A stretch of 26,833 bases of DNA, from NCBI GenBank assembly GCA_035310015.1, contig DATGEO010000100.1, forward strand, positions 1 to 26,833, read 5' to 3'. The notes under the pieces are model-generated. The model was not told the DNA's origin and did no database searches. It was given only the letters and a program-made list of their open reading frames with translations. Made by a program: the position numbers and the translations under genes. Source of the DNA: DATGEO01 sp035310015 (GTDB taxonomy: Bacteria > Chloroflexota > Dormibacteria > Dormibacterales > Dormibacteraceae). Numbering within the stretch: the stretch's first letter is position 1; the number at the start of each line of letters is the position of its first letter. Of this stretch, positions 1 through 7,688 are shown piece after piece.

Positions 1-338
1 TGCGGAAACACCTCGATCGCAATGGTTTCGAGAAGGTCGAGATCGTCTGGAGCGACGCCGAGAAGCCGGCTCGTTCGGACCCCGGCTCGGCGATCGCCAG
101 GAGCGTGATCGAATGTGTTCGCGAGCTCCACGGCGAGCCGATCCTGTGGCCCTTCATGCCCGCCACGGGCCCCATGCACCCGGTCGTCTCCGACCTCGGC
201 GTGCCGACCGTGCTGCCGGTGGGAGTCGGCCGTCCCGACAACCGGATCCACGCACCTAACGAGAACATCCACGCGGCCGACTACATCAACACCGTGCGCT
301 TGATGTGCCGGGTGTGGGAACGGTTCGGGGCCGGCTGA
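1..338 (+). CDS. M20-family metallopeptidase, C-terminal part (5' end outside window)
   Basis: The reading frame is open from base 3 to the TGA at 336-338, so only the last ~111 residues are present. The stretch PDNRIHAPNENI followed by ADYINTVRLM is typical of the C-terminal catalytic half of M20 dipeptidases/deacylases, where the His lies in the metal-site region after the dimerisation domain. Family members are cytosolic zinc- or cobalt-dependent amidohydrolases acting on dipeptides or N-acyl amino acids. The substrate cannot be told from this fragment. The stop codon shares its A with the ATG of the next gene (TGATG), which suggests translational coupling with the ferredoxin gene. The metal ligands of the N-terminal part are out of view. 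Confidence 0.8.
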   Translation, partial: RKHLDRNGFEKVEIVWSDAEKPARSDPGSAIARSVIECVRELHGEPILWPFMPATGPMHPVVSDLGVPTVLPVGVGRPDNRIHAPNENIHAADYINTVRLMCRVWERFGAG

Positions 339-625
339 TGGAAAAGCTCACCGACAAGCTGTTCACGGTCAAATACAACGAGGACTCGGGCCACCCCCAC
401 ATCGAGGTGGTCGACCAGGGCGTGTGCGCCACCAAGTGCAAGGGGAAGTACTGCAACCACTTCTGTCCCGCCGGCGTCTACGAGTGGAACGAGGAACAGC
501 AGAAGAACCTGGTCAGCTTCGGCAACTGCATCGAGTGTGGCGCCTGCTCCATCGGGTGCCCGTTCGACAACATCACGTGCCACACCCCGCGCGGGGGGTA
601 CGGCGCCCAGTACCGGCTCGGCTAG
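338..625 (+). CDS. fixX: FixX-type ferredoxin-like protein
   Basis: A 95-residue protein. The start at 338 overlaps the upstream stop (TGATG); an in-frame ATG at 305 would add 11 residues that do not resemble the family. Cys64, 67, 70 and 74 form a CxxCxxCxxxCP [4Fe-4S] motif, and Cys30, 34, 39 and 43 could bind a second cluster. The ending PRGGYGAQYRLG and the CPAGVYEW stretch are hallmarks of FixX and the C-terminal domain of ETF:quinone oxidoreductase. FixX normally passes electrons between the FixAB flavoprotein and FixC/quinone. No fixA, fixB or fixC is visible, so they lie further upstream, are elsewhere, or this ferredoxin serves another partner. The next gene, 36 bp on, is a flavin disulfide reductase. 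Confidence 0.88.
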   Translation: MEKLTDKLFTVKYNEDSGHPHIEVVDQGVCATKCKGKYCNHFCPAGVYEWNEEQQKNLVSFGNCIECGACSIGCPFDNITCHTPRGGYGAQYRLG

Positions 626-661
626 ACGGCAGGAATAGCGACCCACTCCGGCGGCATTCAG

Positions 662-1600
662 ATGGGTGACATGGACTACGACGTCATCATCGTCGGCGGG
701 GGTCCGGCCGGCCTGGCCGCGGGCCTGTACACCGCGCGCATGGACCTGAAGGCCCTGGTGCTCGACCGCGGTCCGCTCGGCGGCCAGCTGTTGAACACCG
801 AGCTGGTGGAGGACTATCCCGGCTTCGAGTCGATCCTCGGCGCCGACCTGGCGACGAAGATGGGCGAGCACGCCCGCAAGTTCGGGCTGGAGATTCGCGA
901 CTTCGAGCCGGTCAAGGAGATCATTTCCGAGAACGGAACCAAGGTCGTGCGGCTCGAGGACGGCGAGGAGCTGCGCGCGCCCGCGCTCATCCTGGCCGCA
1001 GGGGGGCTGCCGCGATATCTCGAGGTTCCCGGCGAGAGGGAGTACTGGGGTCGCGGCGTGAGCTACTGCGCGGTCTGCGACGGCGCGTTCTTCAAAGGCC
1101 AGGAGCTCGCGGTCGTGGGCGGCGGCGACGCGGCGATCGAGGAGGGCGAATTCCTCACCAGGTACGCGTCAAAGGTCTACATCATTCACCGGCGCGACCA
1201 GTTTCGCGCCCAGCCGATCCTGCTCGATCGCGCGCGGGCGAATTCGAAGATCGACTTCATCCTCGACTCCCAGGTCCGGTCGATCGTCGGCGACGAGAAG
1301 GTGAGGGCGATTCGCTACGAGCGCCACGGCCACACCAACGAGCTGCCGGTGGGCGGCGTGTTCATCTTCATCGGCTTCGTGCCGAACTCCGGCCTGCTCA
1401 AGGTGCACGTGGAGCACGATCCGGCCGGCTACATCATCACCGACCGCAACATGCAGACCTCGGTGGAGGGCATCTGGGCGGTCGGCGACGTGAGGTCGCA
1501 GCTGACCAAGCAGATCGCCACGGCGGTCGGCGATGGCACGACCGCCGCCGTCGCGGCGTCGGCCTACGTCTCAGCGCTGAAGCACGCCGCGCGCGCGTAA
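662..1600 (+). CDS. Thioredoxin reductase-like FAD/NAD(P)-dependent oxidoreductase
   Basis: A 312-residue protein, the normal length for low-molecular-weight thioredoxin reductase. An N-terminal FAD site (VGGGPAGLAAGLYTAR, residues 11-26) is followed by LAAGGLPRYLEVPGE, the redox pair Cys136-Ala-Val-Cys139, a second dinucleotide fold (VVGGGDAAIEEGEFLT, from 151), HRR at 176-178, which normally contacts the NADPH 2'-phosphate, and the C-terminal FAD motif GIWAVGDVR. These indicate an active NADPH:disulfide reductase, probably for thioredoxin. No thioredoxin gene is adjacent; the neighbour is the FixX-type ferredoxin, so a ferredoxin-linked role is possible but the NADPH motif argues for ordinary TrxB chemistry. 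ATG 662 and ATG 671 are both possible starts and neither has a clear ribosome site. Confidence 0.9.
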   Translation: MGDMDYDVIIVGGGPAGLAAGLYTARMDLKALVLDRGPLGGQLLNTELVEDYPGFESILGADLATKMGEHARKFGLEIRDFEPVKEIISENGTKVVRLEDGEELRAPALILAAGGLPRYLEVPGEREYWGRGVSYCAVCDGAFFKGQELAVVGGGDAAIEEGEFLTRYASKVYIIHRRDQFRAQPILLDRARANSKIDFILDSQVRSIVGDEKVRAIRYERHGHTNELPVGGVFIFIGFVPNSGLLKVHVEHDPAGYIITDRNMQTSVEGIWAVGDVRSQLTKQIATAVGDGTTAAVAASAYVSALKHAARA

Positions 1601-1626
1601 GCGCGCCCGCCACTCCCGGTGCCGGC

Positions 1627-1656
1627 TGGACGCGACGACCGCTCGCGATGTACTGT
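1627..1656 (+). promoter_or_regulatory. Putative sigma-70-type promoter for the 1693-2928 pair
   Basis: TGGACG (1627-1632) and TACTGT (1651-1656), separated by 18 bp, each match four of six consensus bases. Transcription would start near 1663 and give a ~30-nt leader with GGGAGAGG just before the GTG at 1693. This is prediction from sequence only. Confidence 0.35.
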
Positions 1657-1692
1657 TTGGCCCGCCGCCGCAACAGTTCATTGGGAGAGGGT

Positions 1693-2157
1693 GTGAAGCT
1701 CCGGTTCGCAGTCATGGCAGCATGCGTCGTCACGTGCCTTGCGCCGGCCACCGTTCTGGCCGCCGCCAATCCGAGCAACCACGGCCACCACTATCACTAC
1801 GGCTGGGCCAACCATCATTCGCTCCCGCCGGCGCCGGCCCCCGCGCCCACGCCGAACCCTTTCGGCGGCGGGTGGACGGGCGCGACCACCAGCCTGACCA
1901 ATGAGGTCGCCGGCGTGTCCGTGGCCGCGGCGCCCCAGGCTCCCGGCGTGATTCCTCCGGCGCTTCCGGTGCTCCAACCGCCCGGCTCGATCACGACGTC
2001 GGCGGTTCAGCTTCAGCCGCTGCAGAACGTGTGGCTGGTGGCGATCTTGCTGGCGGCCGCCCTCGCGGCCGGCGTCACGCTGGCGGTTTGGGTCGCCGGC
2101 CGGGGCGCGCACCTGGCCATGCGCCGCACGCTGGCGCCGGTCGGGATCAGGACCTAA
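1693..2157 (+). CDS. Exported His/Pro-rich single-pass membrane protein, unknown function
   Basis: A 154-residue protein from the GTG at 1693, chosen because GGGAGAGG lies just upstream and because it places a clean signal peptide at the N-terminus (KLR, hydrophobic core, AxA-like site near residues 23-25). An ATG at 1648 would add 15 charged residues before the signal. After cleavage comes a His-rich stretch (His30, 32, 33, 35, 41, 42), a Pro/Ala linker (about 44-56), a low-complexity middle, one strong transmembrane helix (about 113-136) and a short basic tail. I recognise no domain. The His cluster could bind metal. The gene lies 6 bp before a papain-like protease gene, so the two are probably co-transcribed. 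Confidence 0.7.
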   Translation: MKLRFAVMAACVVTCLAPATVLAAANPSNHGHHYHYGWANHHSLPPAPAPAPTPNPFGGGWTGATTSLTNEVAGVSVAAAPQAPGVIPPALPVLQPPGSITTSAVQLQPLQNVWLVAILLAAALAAGVTLAVWVAGRGAHLAMRRTLAPVGIRT

Positions 2158-2163
2158 GCCGGC

Positions 2164-2928
2164 ATGCGGATCAAGCACTACGGCTGGGTCCGCGACATCC
2201 CCGACCAGCGCGACTTCCGCTACCAGCCGCCACCGCAGCTGGCCCGACAGCTCCCGCCGAAGGTCGACCTTCGCGACGGCTTTCCGCCCTGCTACAACCA
2301 GGGCCAGCTCGGGTCGTGCACGGCGAACGCGATCGCGGGCGCGCTGCAGTTCCTCGAAACCAAGGAAGGCGCGTCCTCGCCGGCGATGCCTTCGCGCCTG
2401 TTCGTCTACTACAACGAGCGCGCGCTGGAGGGCACGGTCGGCAGCGACTCCGGGGCGCAGATCCGCGACGGCATCAAGACCGTGGCCAAGCGCGGCTTCT
2501 GCTCCGAGGACCTATGGCCGTACGACATCCGCAAATTCACCGAGAAGCCGCCCGACCGCTGCTACCGCGCGGCGCTGAAGGATAGGGTCAGCCAGTACCT
2601 GCGCCTGGACCACACCGCGGTGGTGCAGCTGCTGACGTGCCTCGCCAGCGGCTATCCGTTCGTCTTCGGATTCTCGGTCTACGAGAGCTTCGAGAGCCCG
2701 CGGGTGGCGACGACCGGCGTCGTGCAGATGCCGCGGATGGGCGAGCGCGTGCTCGGCGGCCATGCGGTCGTGGCCTGCGGTTACGACCTGCAGGCGTCGC
2801 GCTTCACAGTCCGCAACTCCTGGGGCGGGCGGTGGGGGATGGGCGGTTACTTCACGATGCCCTTCGACTACCTGACGAACTCTTCCCTGTCGGGCGACTT
2901 CTGGACGATCCGCCGCGTCCCCATCTAG
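2164..2928 (+). CDS. Papain-like (C1 family) cysteine peptidase
   Basis: A 254-residue protein with the full papain catalytic set: Gln46 (oxyanion) and Cys52 in NQGQLGSCTANA, His200 in LGGHAVVACGYD and Asn218 in VRNSWGGRWGMGGYF, in the right order and spacing. The start MRIKHYGWVRDIPDQRDF, with DxRD and KVDLRDGFPP before the active site, is typical of bacterial C1A-like peptidases. There is no signal peptide and almost no propeptide, so it is predicted cytosolic unless exported another way. It follows the exported His-rich protein by 6 bp. It ends 3 bp before the convergent DUF3048 gene. The substrate is unknown. Confidence 0.9.
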   Translation: MRIKHYGWVRDIPDQRDFRYQPPPQLARQLPPKVDLRDGFPPCYNQGQLGSCTANAIAGALQFLETKEGASSPAMPSRLFVYYNERALEGTVGSDSGAQIRDGIKTVAKRGFCSEDLWPYDIRKFTEKPPDRCYRAALKDRVSQYLRLDHTAVVQLLTCLASGYPFVFGFSVYESFESPRVATTGVVQMPRMGERVLGGHAVVACGYDLQASRFTVRNSWGGRWGMGGYFTMPFDYLTNSSLSGDFWTIRRVPI

Positions 2929-2931
2929 CGA

Positions 2932-4437
2932 CTACGCCGTGATGTCGATCCAGACGAGGCCCGGCGGCAGGGTGAGCGGCGAGCCGTTGTAGGAGAACGT
3001 CAGCGGTGAGTGGGAGTCGGCCGACGCCCACTGCACGACGTAGAGCTGGCCCTTGTAGTACACGTCGGCCTTGCCGCCGCTCTCGAGGTTGAAGTCGTGG
3101 ATGTACGACCCGTGGCCGTCACCGATCGGCAGCAGGGATTCCTGCGTGTGCAGCACGACCAGCATCTCGATGCGGAGCGGCCGGCCCAGGTGGGCGTCGA
3201 GGTAGGAGTGGCCGGCCTCGTTCTTCTGATACGTGCCCATGATCGGGTCGTAGGTGTACGTCGAGTAGTGCTCGCTCACGGTCGCGCGGGTCGCAGCCGA
3301 CCCGCCGCTCAGGTTGGGGCGAGCCTTCGGCACGGTGAACGCCGCCACGTCGGGGAAGAAGTGCTGCTCGGCGCGGTTCACGCCGTCGCCGCTGATCATC
3401 AGGTTGTCCGGCGCGTAGCGGTTGTCGGTGCGGAAGGTGTAGCCGATGGTGTCGAAGAACTGCGGCACCGGGTCGGCGCCGGCGGCCGAACGGGTCACGG
3501 GCGACTCGCCTGACTGGAACAGCAAGCCCTTGTAGTGGCGCGCGATCTTGAGCGAGACGAGCCGGCTCGAGCGCATCGGCCCGATGAGGTCGGGCGCCGA
3601 CTGGTACACGGCGGTCAGGCGGGTGATGCCGCCCTCGGCGAGATACTCGAACACGATGTCGGCGGCCTGCAGGCCGTCCTGGTCGACCGCGTCCGAGTCG
3701 TTGGGCACCTGGATCAGGGCCGGGTACTTGAGCACGATGGTGTGCTCGCGGTCGCGGTAGTAGAGCCCGCTGTCGAGCGTCCACGCGGTCTTGACGAAGT
3801 GCCCGGTCTGGTCCTTGGCGCCGGCCGCGAGGTTGAGCACGAGCGGGCCGGAAGGGATACCCGAGGTCGCCATCGAAGCGCTGCGGAGATCCCTGGCCCA
3901 GCTGAGCGTGACCGGCTGCGTGCCGAGGCTCACCTTCACCGTGCTCGGGTCCATCGCGTCGTTGAAGTTGAAGGTCAGCTGCGTGCCCGGCAGGATCTCG
4001 AGCCCGTTCGTGACCGGGGTGCCGTCGGGCATCGTCACCGAAACGATCCGCGGAACGATCGTCGTCGTGAAGGTCCAGCGTCCACCCGTGACCCTGTGCT
4101 TGCTCGTGTCCTCGAAGCTCGTCAGCGTGAGCGTGTAGGTCGTCAGGTCGGCGAGAGGCTTGACCGGGATCCACTCGTACTTCGTCTGGCCCGACAGCGA
4201 GACGACGGCGCCGTCGGTCCGAGGGGCGATGGTGAGGTGCGACTCGATGTCGACGAGGTTCACGGCGCGGTCGAAGCTGAGCACGACGCGCTGGTCGGCC
4301 GGAACTTCCTTCTGGCCGTTGGCGACGTTCAGCGACACCGTCGTCGGCAGCGTGTTCAGGTAGCCCAGCCAGCCGCCTGTGGCGGTGAGACCCAGGGCGA
4401 TGACGGCGGCGAGCGCGATCCAGCCGCGGCGCCACAC
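2932..4437 (-). CDS. DUF3048 (YerB-like) membrane-anchored protein with Ig-like repeats
   Basis: From the GTG at 4437 the protein opens with a short basic segment and one transmembrane helix (WIALAAVIALGLTATGGWLG), which would anchor it facing outward. Two SbsA/Big-type Ig-like modules follow (NGQKEVPADQRVVLSFDRAV; PGTQLTFNFNDAMDPSTVKV), then the DUF3048 region (ALIQVPNDSDAVDQDGLQAA, FEYLAEGGITRLTAVYQS, GPMRSSRLVSLKIA) to the end. The frame stays open back to an ATG at 4587, but that start would overlap the DUF971 gene by 95 nt and bury the helix; a TTG at 4470 is the other option. DUF3048 proteins are envelope-associated with no firmly known activity. It is the last gene of the minus-strand mrp-DUF971-DUF3048 run. 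Confidence 0.85.
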   Translation of the reverse strand: MWRRGWIALAAVIALGLTATGGWLGYLNTLPTTVSLNVANGQKEVPADQRVVLSFDRAVNLVDIESHLTIAPRTDGAVVSLSGQTKYEWIPVKPLADLTTYTLTLTSFEDTSKHRVTGGRWTFTTTIVPRIVSVTMPDGTPVTNGLEILPGTQLTFNFNDAMDPSTVKVSLGTQPVTLSWARDLRSASMATSGIPSGPLVLNLAAGAKDQTGHFVKTAWTLDSGLYYRDREHTIVLKYPALIQVPNDSDAVDQDGLQAADIVFEYLAEGGITRLTAVYQSAPDLIGPMRSSRLVSLKIARHYKGLLFQSGESPVTRSAAGADPVPQFFDTIGYTFRTDNRYAPDNLMISGDGVNRAEQHFFPDVAAFTVPKARPNLSGGSAATRATVSEHYSTYTYDPIMGTYQKNEAGHSYLDAHLGRPLRIEMLVVLHTQESLLPIGDGHGSYIHDFNLESGGKADVYYKGQLYVVQWASADSHSPLTFSYNGSPLTLPPGLVWIDITA

Positions 4438-4492
4438 GAGGTTCCGTGAGCGAGACGTAGACAGCGACAACGGAGCGATGGCGATTATGCCA

Positions 4493-4780
4493 TCAGGCGG
4501 GCGCCTTGAGTCCTCGACATTCGTCGCAGTCGCAGAGCGATCGGAGATACCTGAACGTGTAGAGCCCTGTGGCGTGTCCGCTTTCAAACCCGATCTGCAA
4601 CGCGTACTGGCCGATCAGGGTTACGTCCTGGATGCGCAGCTCATCGTCCGGCAGCGCCGTCACCCGAGACAGCCGTCCGGGCGCGCCCGCCTCCCCGCGA
4701 CACTCGGCGCAGGGGCACGCCCAGCGCAGCCGTTCGCCGGAGTAGGCGCTGCGGTGCCCGCTCTCCCACACGATCTCCAT
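4493..4780 (-). CDS. DUF971 domain protein (Fe-S associated; HCF101 C-terminal-like)
   Basis: A 95-residue protein consisting of one DUF971 domain (also named after the N-terminus of gamma-butyrobetaine hydroxylase): WESGHRSAYSGERLRWACPC, then QIGFESGHATGLYTFRYLRS. It carries two near-identical cysteine motifs, CPCAECRG near residue 22 and CDCDECRG near the end, together six cysteines in a CxCxxCRG pattern, which suggests metal or Fe-S binding (inference). It lies 53 bp downstream of mrp on the same strand. In plant HCF101 a DUF971 domain is fused to the C-terminus of an Mrp-like protein, so an Fe-S transfer role beside Mrp is plausible. The frame stays open upstream of the ATG without an obvious earlier start. 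Confidence 0.85.
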   Translation of the reverse strand: MEIVWESGHRSAYSGERLRWACPCAECRGEAGAPGRLSRVTALPDDELRIQDVTLIGQYALQIGFESGHATGLYTFRYLRSLCDCDECRGLKAPA

Positions 4781-4833
4781 CGCGTTGCGTGCGCGATCGG
4801 CGTCGACCGTGACGGGAAACGGGTCGGGGTCTT

Positions 4834-5913
<1,080 letters not shown>

Positions 5914-5921
5914 CGCATGGC

Positions 5922-5927
5922 ATGTTA
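5922..5927 (-). promoter_or_regulatory. Putative -10 box for leaderless mrp transcript
   Basis: On the minus strand TAACAT lies 8 nt before the mrp ATG (5913), so transcription would begin within about 1-2 nt of the start codon. No good -35 is visible. The box sits in the 22-bp gap between the divergent mrp and glycosylase start codons. Confidence 0.35.
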
Positions 5928-5935
5928 CGGGGAAC

Positions 5936-6571
5936 GTGCCCAGAGCCACCCGAGCCGCCTTCGCCGCCCACCAGGCCGCCTGCCGCGCCTGCACTGTGTG
6001 CGCCGACCAGGGGATCATCGCCGAGGCGAATCCCACGTTCTCCGGAACGTGGGGCGCGAAGTTCCTGCTCGTCGGCCAGGCGCCCGGACAGGTGGAGCGC
6101 GAGTCGCGCCGCCCGTTCTCGGGCCGCGCGGGCAAGGAGCTCGACCGCTGGATGGTCCGCGCCGGATTCGCCGATGCCGAGGATTTCCGAAACTCGATCT
6201 ACATCGCCGCTCTGATGCGCTGCTTCCCAGGACGCAACCCGCGCGGAGCGGGCGACCTGCGCCCGCCGCCGGCCGGCATCGCCAACTGCAGGCACTGGCT
6301 CGATGCCGAGCTGCGCCTGCTGCGACCGCGGGTCGTCATCCCGGTCGGCCAGCTCGCGATCGCGCGCTTCCTCGGACCGGGCTCGCTGGAGGAGCGCGTC
6401 GGCAAGCGGTTCGAAACGCAGCCGGTGATCGTCCCGTTACCGCACCCGTCGGGTCAGAGCCGCTGGCTCAACGACCCCACGAACAGAGAGCGATTGGCGC
6501 AGGCGCTCGACCAGATCTCAGAATTGCGCACACGTTACTTGCAGCCGGCCGAGAGGAGGAAGAGTCGATGA
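5936..6571 (+). CDS. Uracil-DNA glycosylase-family protein (Fe-S, family 4/5-like)
   Basis: A 211-residue protein with a GTG start at 5936. The N-terminal CRACTVC (Cys16, 19, 22), Cys in MRCFPGRNP and Cys in IANCRHWL supply the four [4Fe-4S] ligands of family 4/5 glycosylases. The motif LLVGQAPGQVERESRRPFSG followed by RAG is the uracil-recognition loop, and PLPHPSGQSRWL is the HPSG motif near the C-terminus. The GQAPG form rather than GEAPG marks a less-studied subgroup, so uracil excision is expected but not certain. It starts 22 bp from the divergent mrp start, and its TGA overlaps the ATG of the next gene (ATGA). Confidence 0.88.
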   Translation: MPRATRAAFAAHQAACRACTVCADQGIIAEANPTFSGTWGAKFLLVGQAPGQVERESRRPFSGRAGKELDRWMVRAGFADAEDFRNSIYIAALMRCFPGRNPRGAGDLRPPPAGIANCRHWLDAELRLLRPRVVIPVGQLAIARFLGPGSLEERVGKRFETQPVIVPLPHPSGQSRWLNDPTNRERLAQALDQISELRTRYLQPAERRKSR

Positions 6572-6885
6572 AGTACCTGTTGGTCTATTACGGCGGCGGG
6601 ATGCCGGAGTCCCCGAAGGAGCAGGCGCGCGTGCTGAAGCAGTGGGACTCGTGGTTCAAGAAGCTGGGCCCCGCGCTGGTCGACCCCGGGCTGCCTTTCT
6701 CCGGCGCCGTGAACAAGGTCAGGTCGGACGGCACGTCGGCCAAGGGCCCGATCGGCCAGCGCGCCACCGGCTACACGATCATCGACGCCACATCGCTCGA
6801 CAAGGCGACGAAGGTCGCGAAGGGCTGCCCGCTGCTGAAGAGCGGCGGCAGCATCTCGGTCTACGAAACCGCGTCGATGATGTAG
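6568..6885 (+). CDS. YCII-related (DGPF/YCII) small protein
   Basis: A 105-residue protein. The ATG at 6568 overlaps the upstream stop and is preceded by a strong purine-rich ribosome site (GAGGAGGA, from 6553). The start MKYLLVYYGGGMP, the central WFKKLGPALVDPGLPFSG, the TGYTIIDATSLDKATKVAKG stretch and the end SGGSISVYETASM fit the YCII/dimeric alpha-beta-barrel fold. Relatives include YciI and proteins next to ECF sigma factors. No sigma factor is nearby and no enzymatic function is established for most members. It is a small cytosolic protein, probably dimeric, co-transcribed with the glycosylase and rsmE. Confidence 0.8.
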   Translation: MKYLLVYYGGGMPESPKEQARVLKQWDSWFKKLGPALVDPGLPFSGAVNKVRSDGTSAKGPIGQRATGYTIIDATSLDKATKVAKGCPLLKSGGSISVYETASMM

Positions 6886-6888
6886 GCG

Positions 6889-7551
6889 TTGCCGTTCTTC
6901 TTCGTCGAGCGCGACGGCGACCGCGCGGTCATCGAGGGCGACGACGCCGCCCACCTCACGCGGTCACTCCGCGCGCGGCCCGGCGAAGAGATCCAGGCCG
7001 TCGACCCGGCAGGATTTCTTCTGACCGTTCGTCTGGAATCGGTGAGCGCCAGGCGAGTCGAGGGAGTCGTGGTCGGGCAGCAGGTCCATCAGCCCGAGCC
7101 GGCGCGAGAGGTGATCGTCGCGGTCTCGCACCTGCCGGCGGCGTCGCTCGAGCTCGTGCTGTCGCGCTGCACCGAGGTGGGGGCGGCGGCCTTTCACGTC
7201 GTGCAGGCGGATCGCAGCGTCGCTCGGGGCGGGCGCGTCGAGCGATGGCAGACGATCGTCCGCGAGGCGGCGATGCTGGCGGGGCGGCTGCGGGTGCCGG
7301 CGGTCGCGGGGCCATCGACGCTCGAGGAGGTGGTGCGCGAACGGCCGGGCGCGGTGATGCTGGTGCGCGGCGCGCCGGCGGCGCTCAGCGAGATGCCTCG
7401 TTCGCGAGCGGTGACGCTGCTCATCGGGCCCGAGGGGGGGTGGACGGACCGCGAGCTGGCGCTGGTGCCGCAGCACGCGGGGTTGGGGCCGCGCAACCTG
7501 CGGGCGGACACGGCGGCGGTGGTGGCCACGGCGATAGCGGTCGGGGTTTAG
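6889..7551 (+). CDS. rsmE: 16S rRNA (uracil1498-N3)-methyltransferase RsmE
   Basis: A 220-residue SPOUT methyltransferase starting at a TTG 3 bp after the preceding stop, with the typical opening PFFFVERDGD and DAAHLTRSLRARPGEEI. The catalytic half shows SRCTEVGAAAF, RWQTIVREAAMLAGR, the SAM-binding knot motif LLIGPEGGWTDREL and LGPRNLRADTAAVVATAIAV. RsmE methylates N3 of U1498 in 16S rRNA on the 30S subunit. The protein is slightly shorter than the usual 240-250 residues, mainly in the N-terminal PUA-like part. Last gene of the plus-strand run from 5936; a G-rich tract follows immediately. Confidence 0.92.
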   Translation: MPFFFVERDGDRAVIEGDDAAHLTRSLRARPGEEIQAVDPAGFLLTVRLESVSARRVEGVVVGQQVHQPEPAREVIVAVSHLPAASLELVLSRCTEVGAAAFHVVQADRSVARGGRVERWQTIVREAAMLAGRLRVPAVAGPSTLEEVVRERPGAVMLVRGAPAALSEMPRSRAVTLLIGPEGGWTDRELALVPQHAGLGPRNLRADTAAVVATAIAVGV

Positions 7552-7563
7552 GCAGGGACGGAC

Positions 7564-7596
7564 GGGCTGGGAAGGGGGAGTGGGGTTGGGTCAGGG
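7564..7596 (+). other. Putative G-quadruplex-forming tract
   Basis: Six runs of three or more G (7564-7566, 7569-7571, 7574-7578, 7582-7585, 7588-7590, 7594-7596) are separated by loops of only 2-3 nt, a textbook intramolecular G-quadruplex pattern on the plus strand. It begins 12 bp after the rsmE stop and lies ~60 bp before the HNH gene promoter. Folding is untested. Confidence 0.5.
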
Positions 7597-7654
7597 TGGC
7601 CTCGGACGCGCTTCGTGGTGGCGCCGGCCTTTCAAATCTAATTGCTCGAATCGG

Positions 7655-7682
7655 TTGACATCGAACGTTTATTCGCTATACT
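7655..7682 (+). promoter_or_regulatory. Strong sigma-70 promoter of the DUF222/HNH gene (leaderless)
   Basis: A perfect TTGACA (7655-7660) and TATACT (7677-7682, 5 of 6) are spaced 16 bp. The -10 ends 6 nt before the ATG at 7689, so transcription should begin at or next to the A of the start codon, giving a leaderless mRNA. It is by far the best promoter in the window. Confidence 0.8.
7662..7675 (+). promoter_or_regulatory. LexA/SOS-box-like operator in the promoter spacer
   Basis: CGAAC-GTTT-ATTCG fits the Gram-positive/actinobacterial LexA box CGAAC-N4-GTTYG with one mismatch in the half-sites, and a T precedes the left half as in mycobacterial boxes. It fills the space between the -35 and -10 elements, the ideal place for a repressor. 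A LexA role is inferred from the pattern; no lexA gene is in the window. Confidence 0.5.
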
Positions 7683-7688
7683 ACGAAC

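Noticed and set aside
4438..4587. Longer start of the DUF3048 gene at 4587
   Set aside because: It would overlap the DUF971 gene by 95 nt and place 50 unrelated residues before the membrane anchor.
5914..6135. N-terminal extension of mrp to 6135
   Set aside because: It overlaps the divergent glycosylase gene and has no Mrp similarity; the standard start is at 5913.
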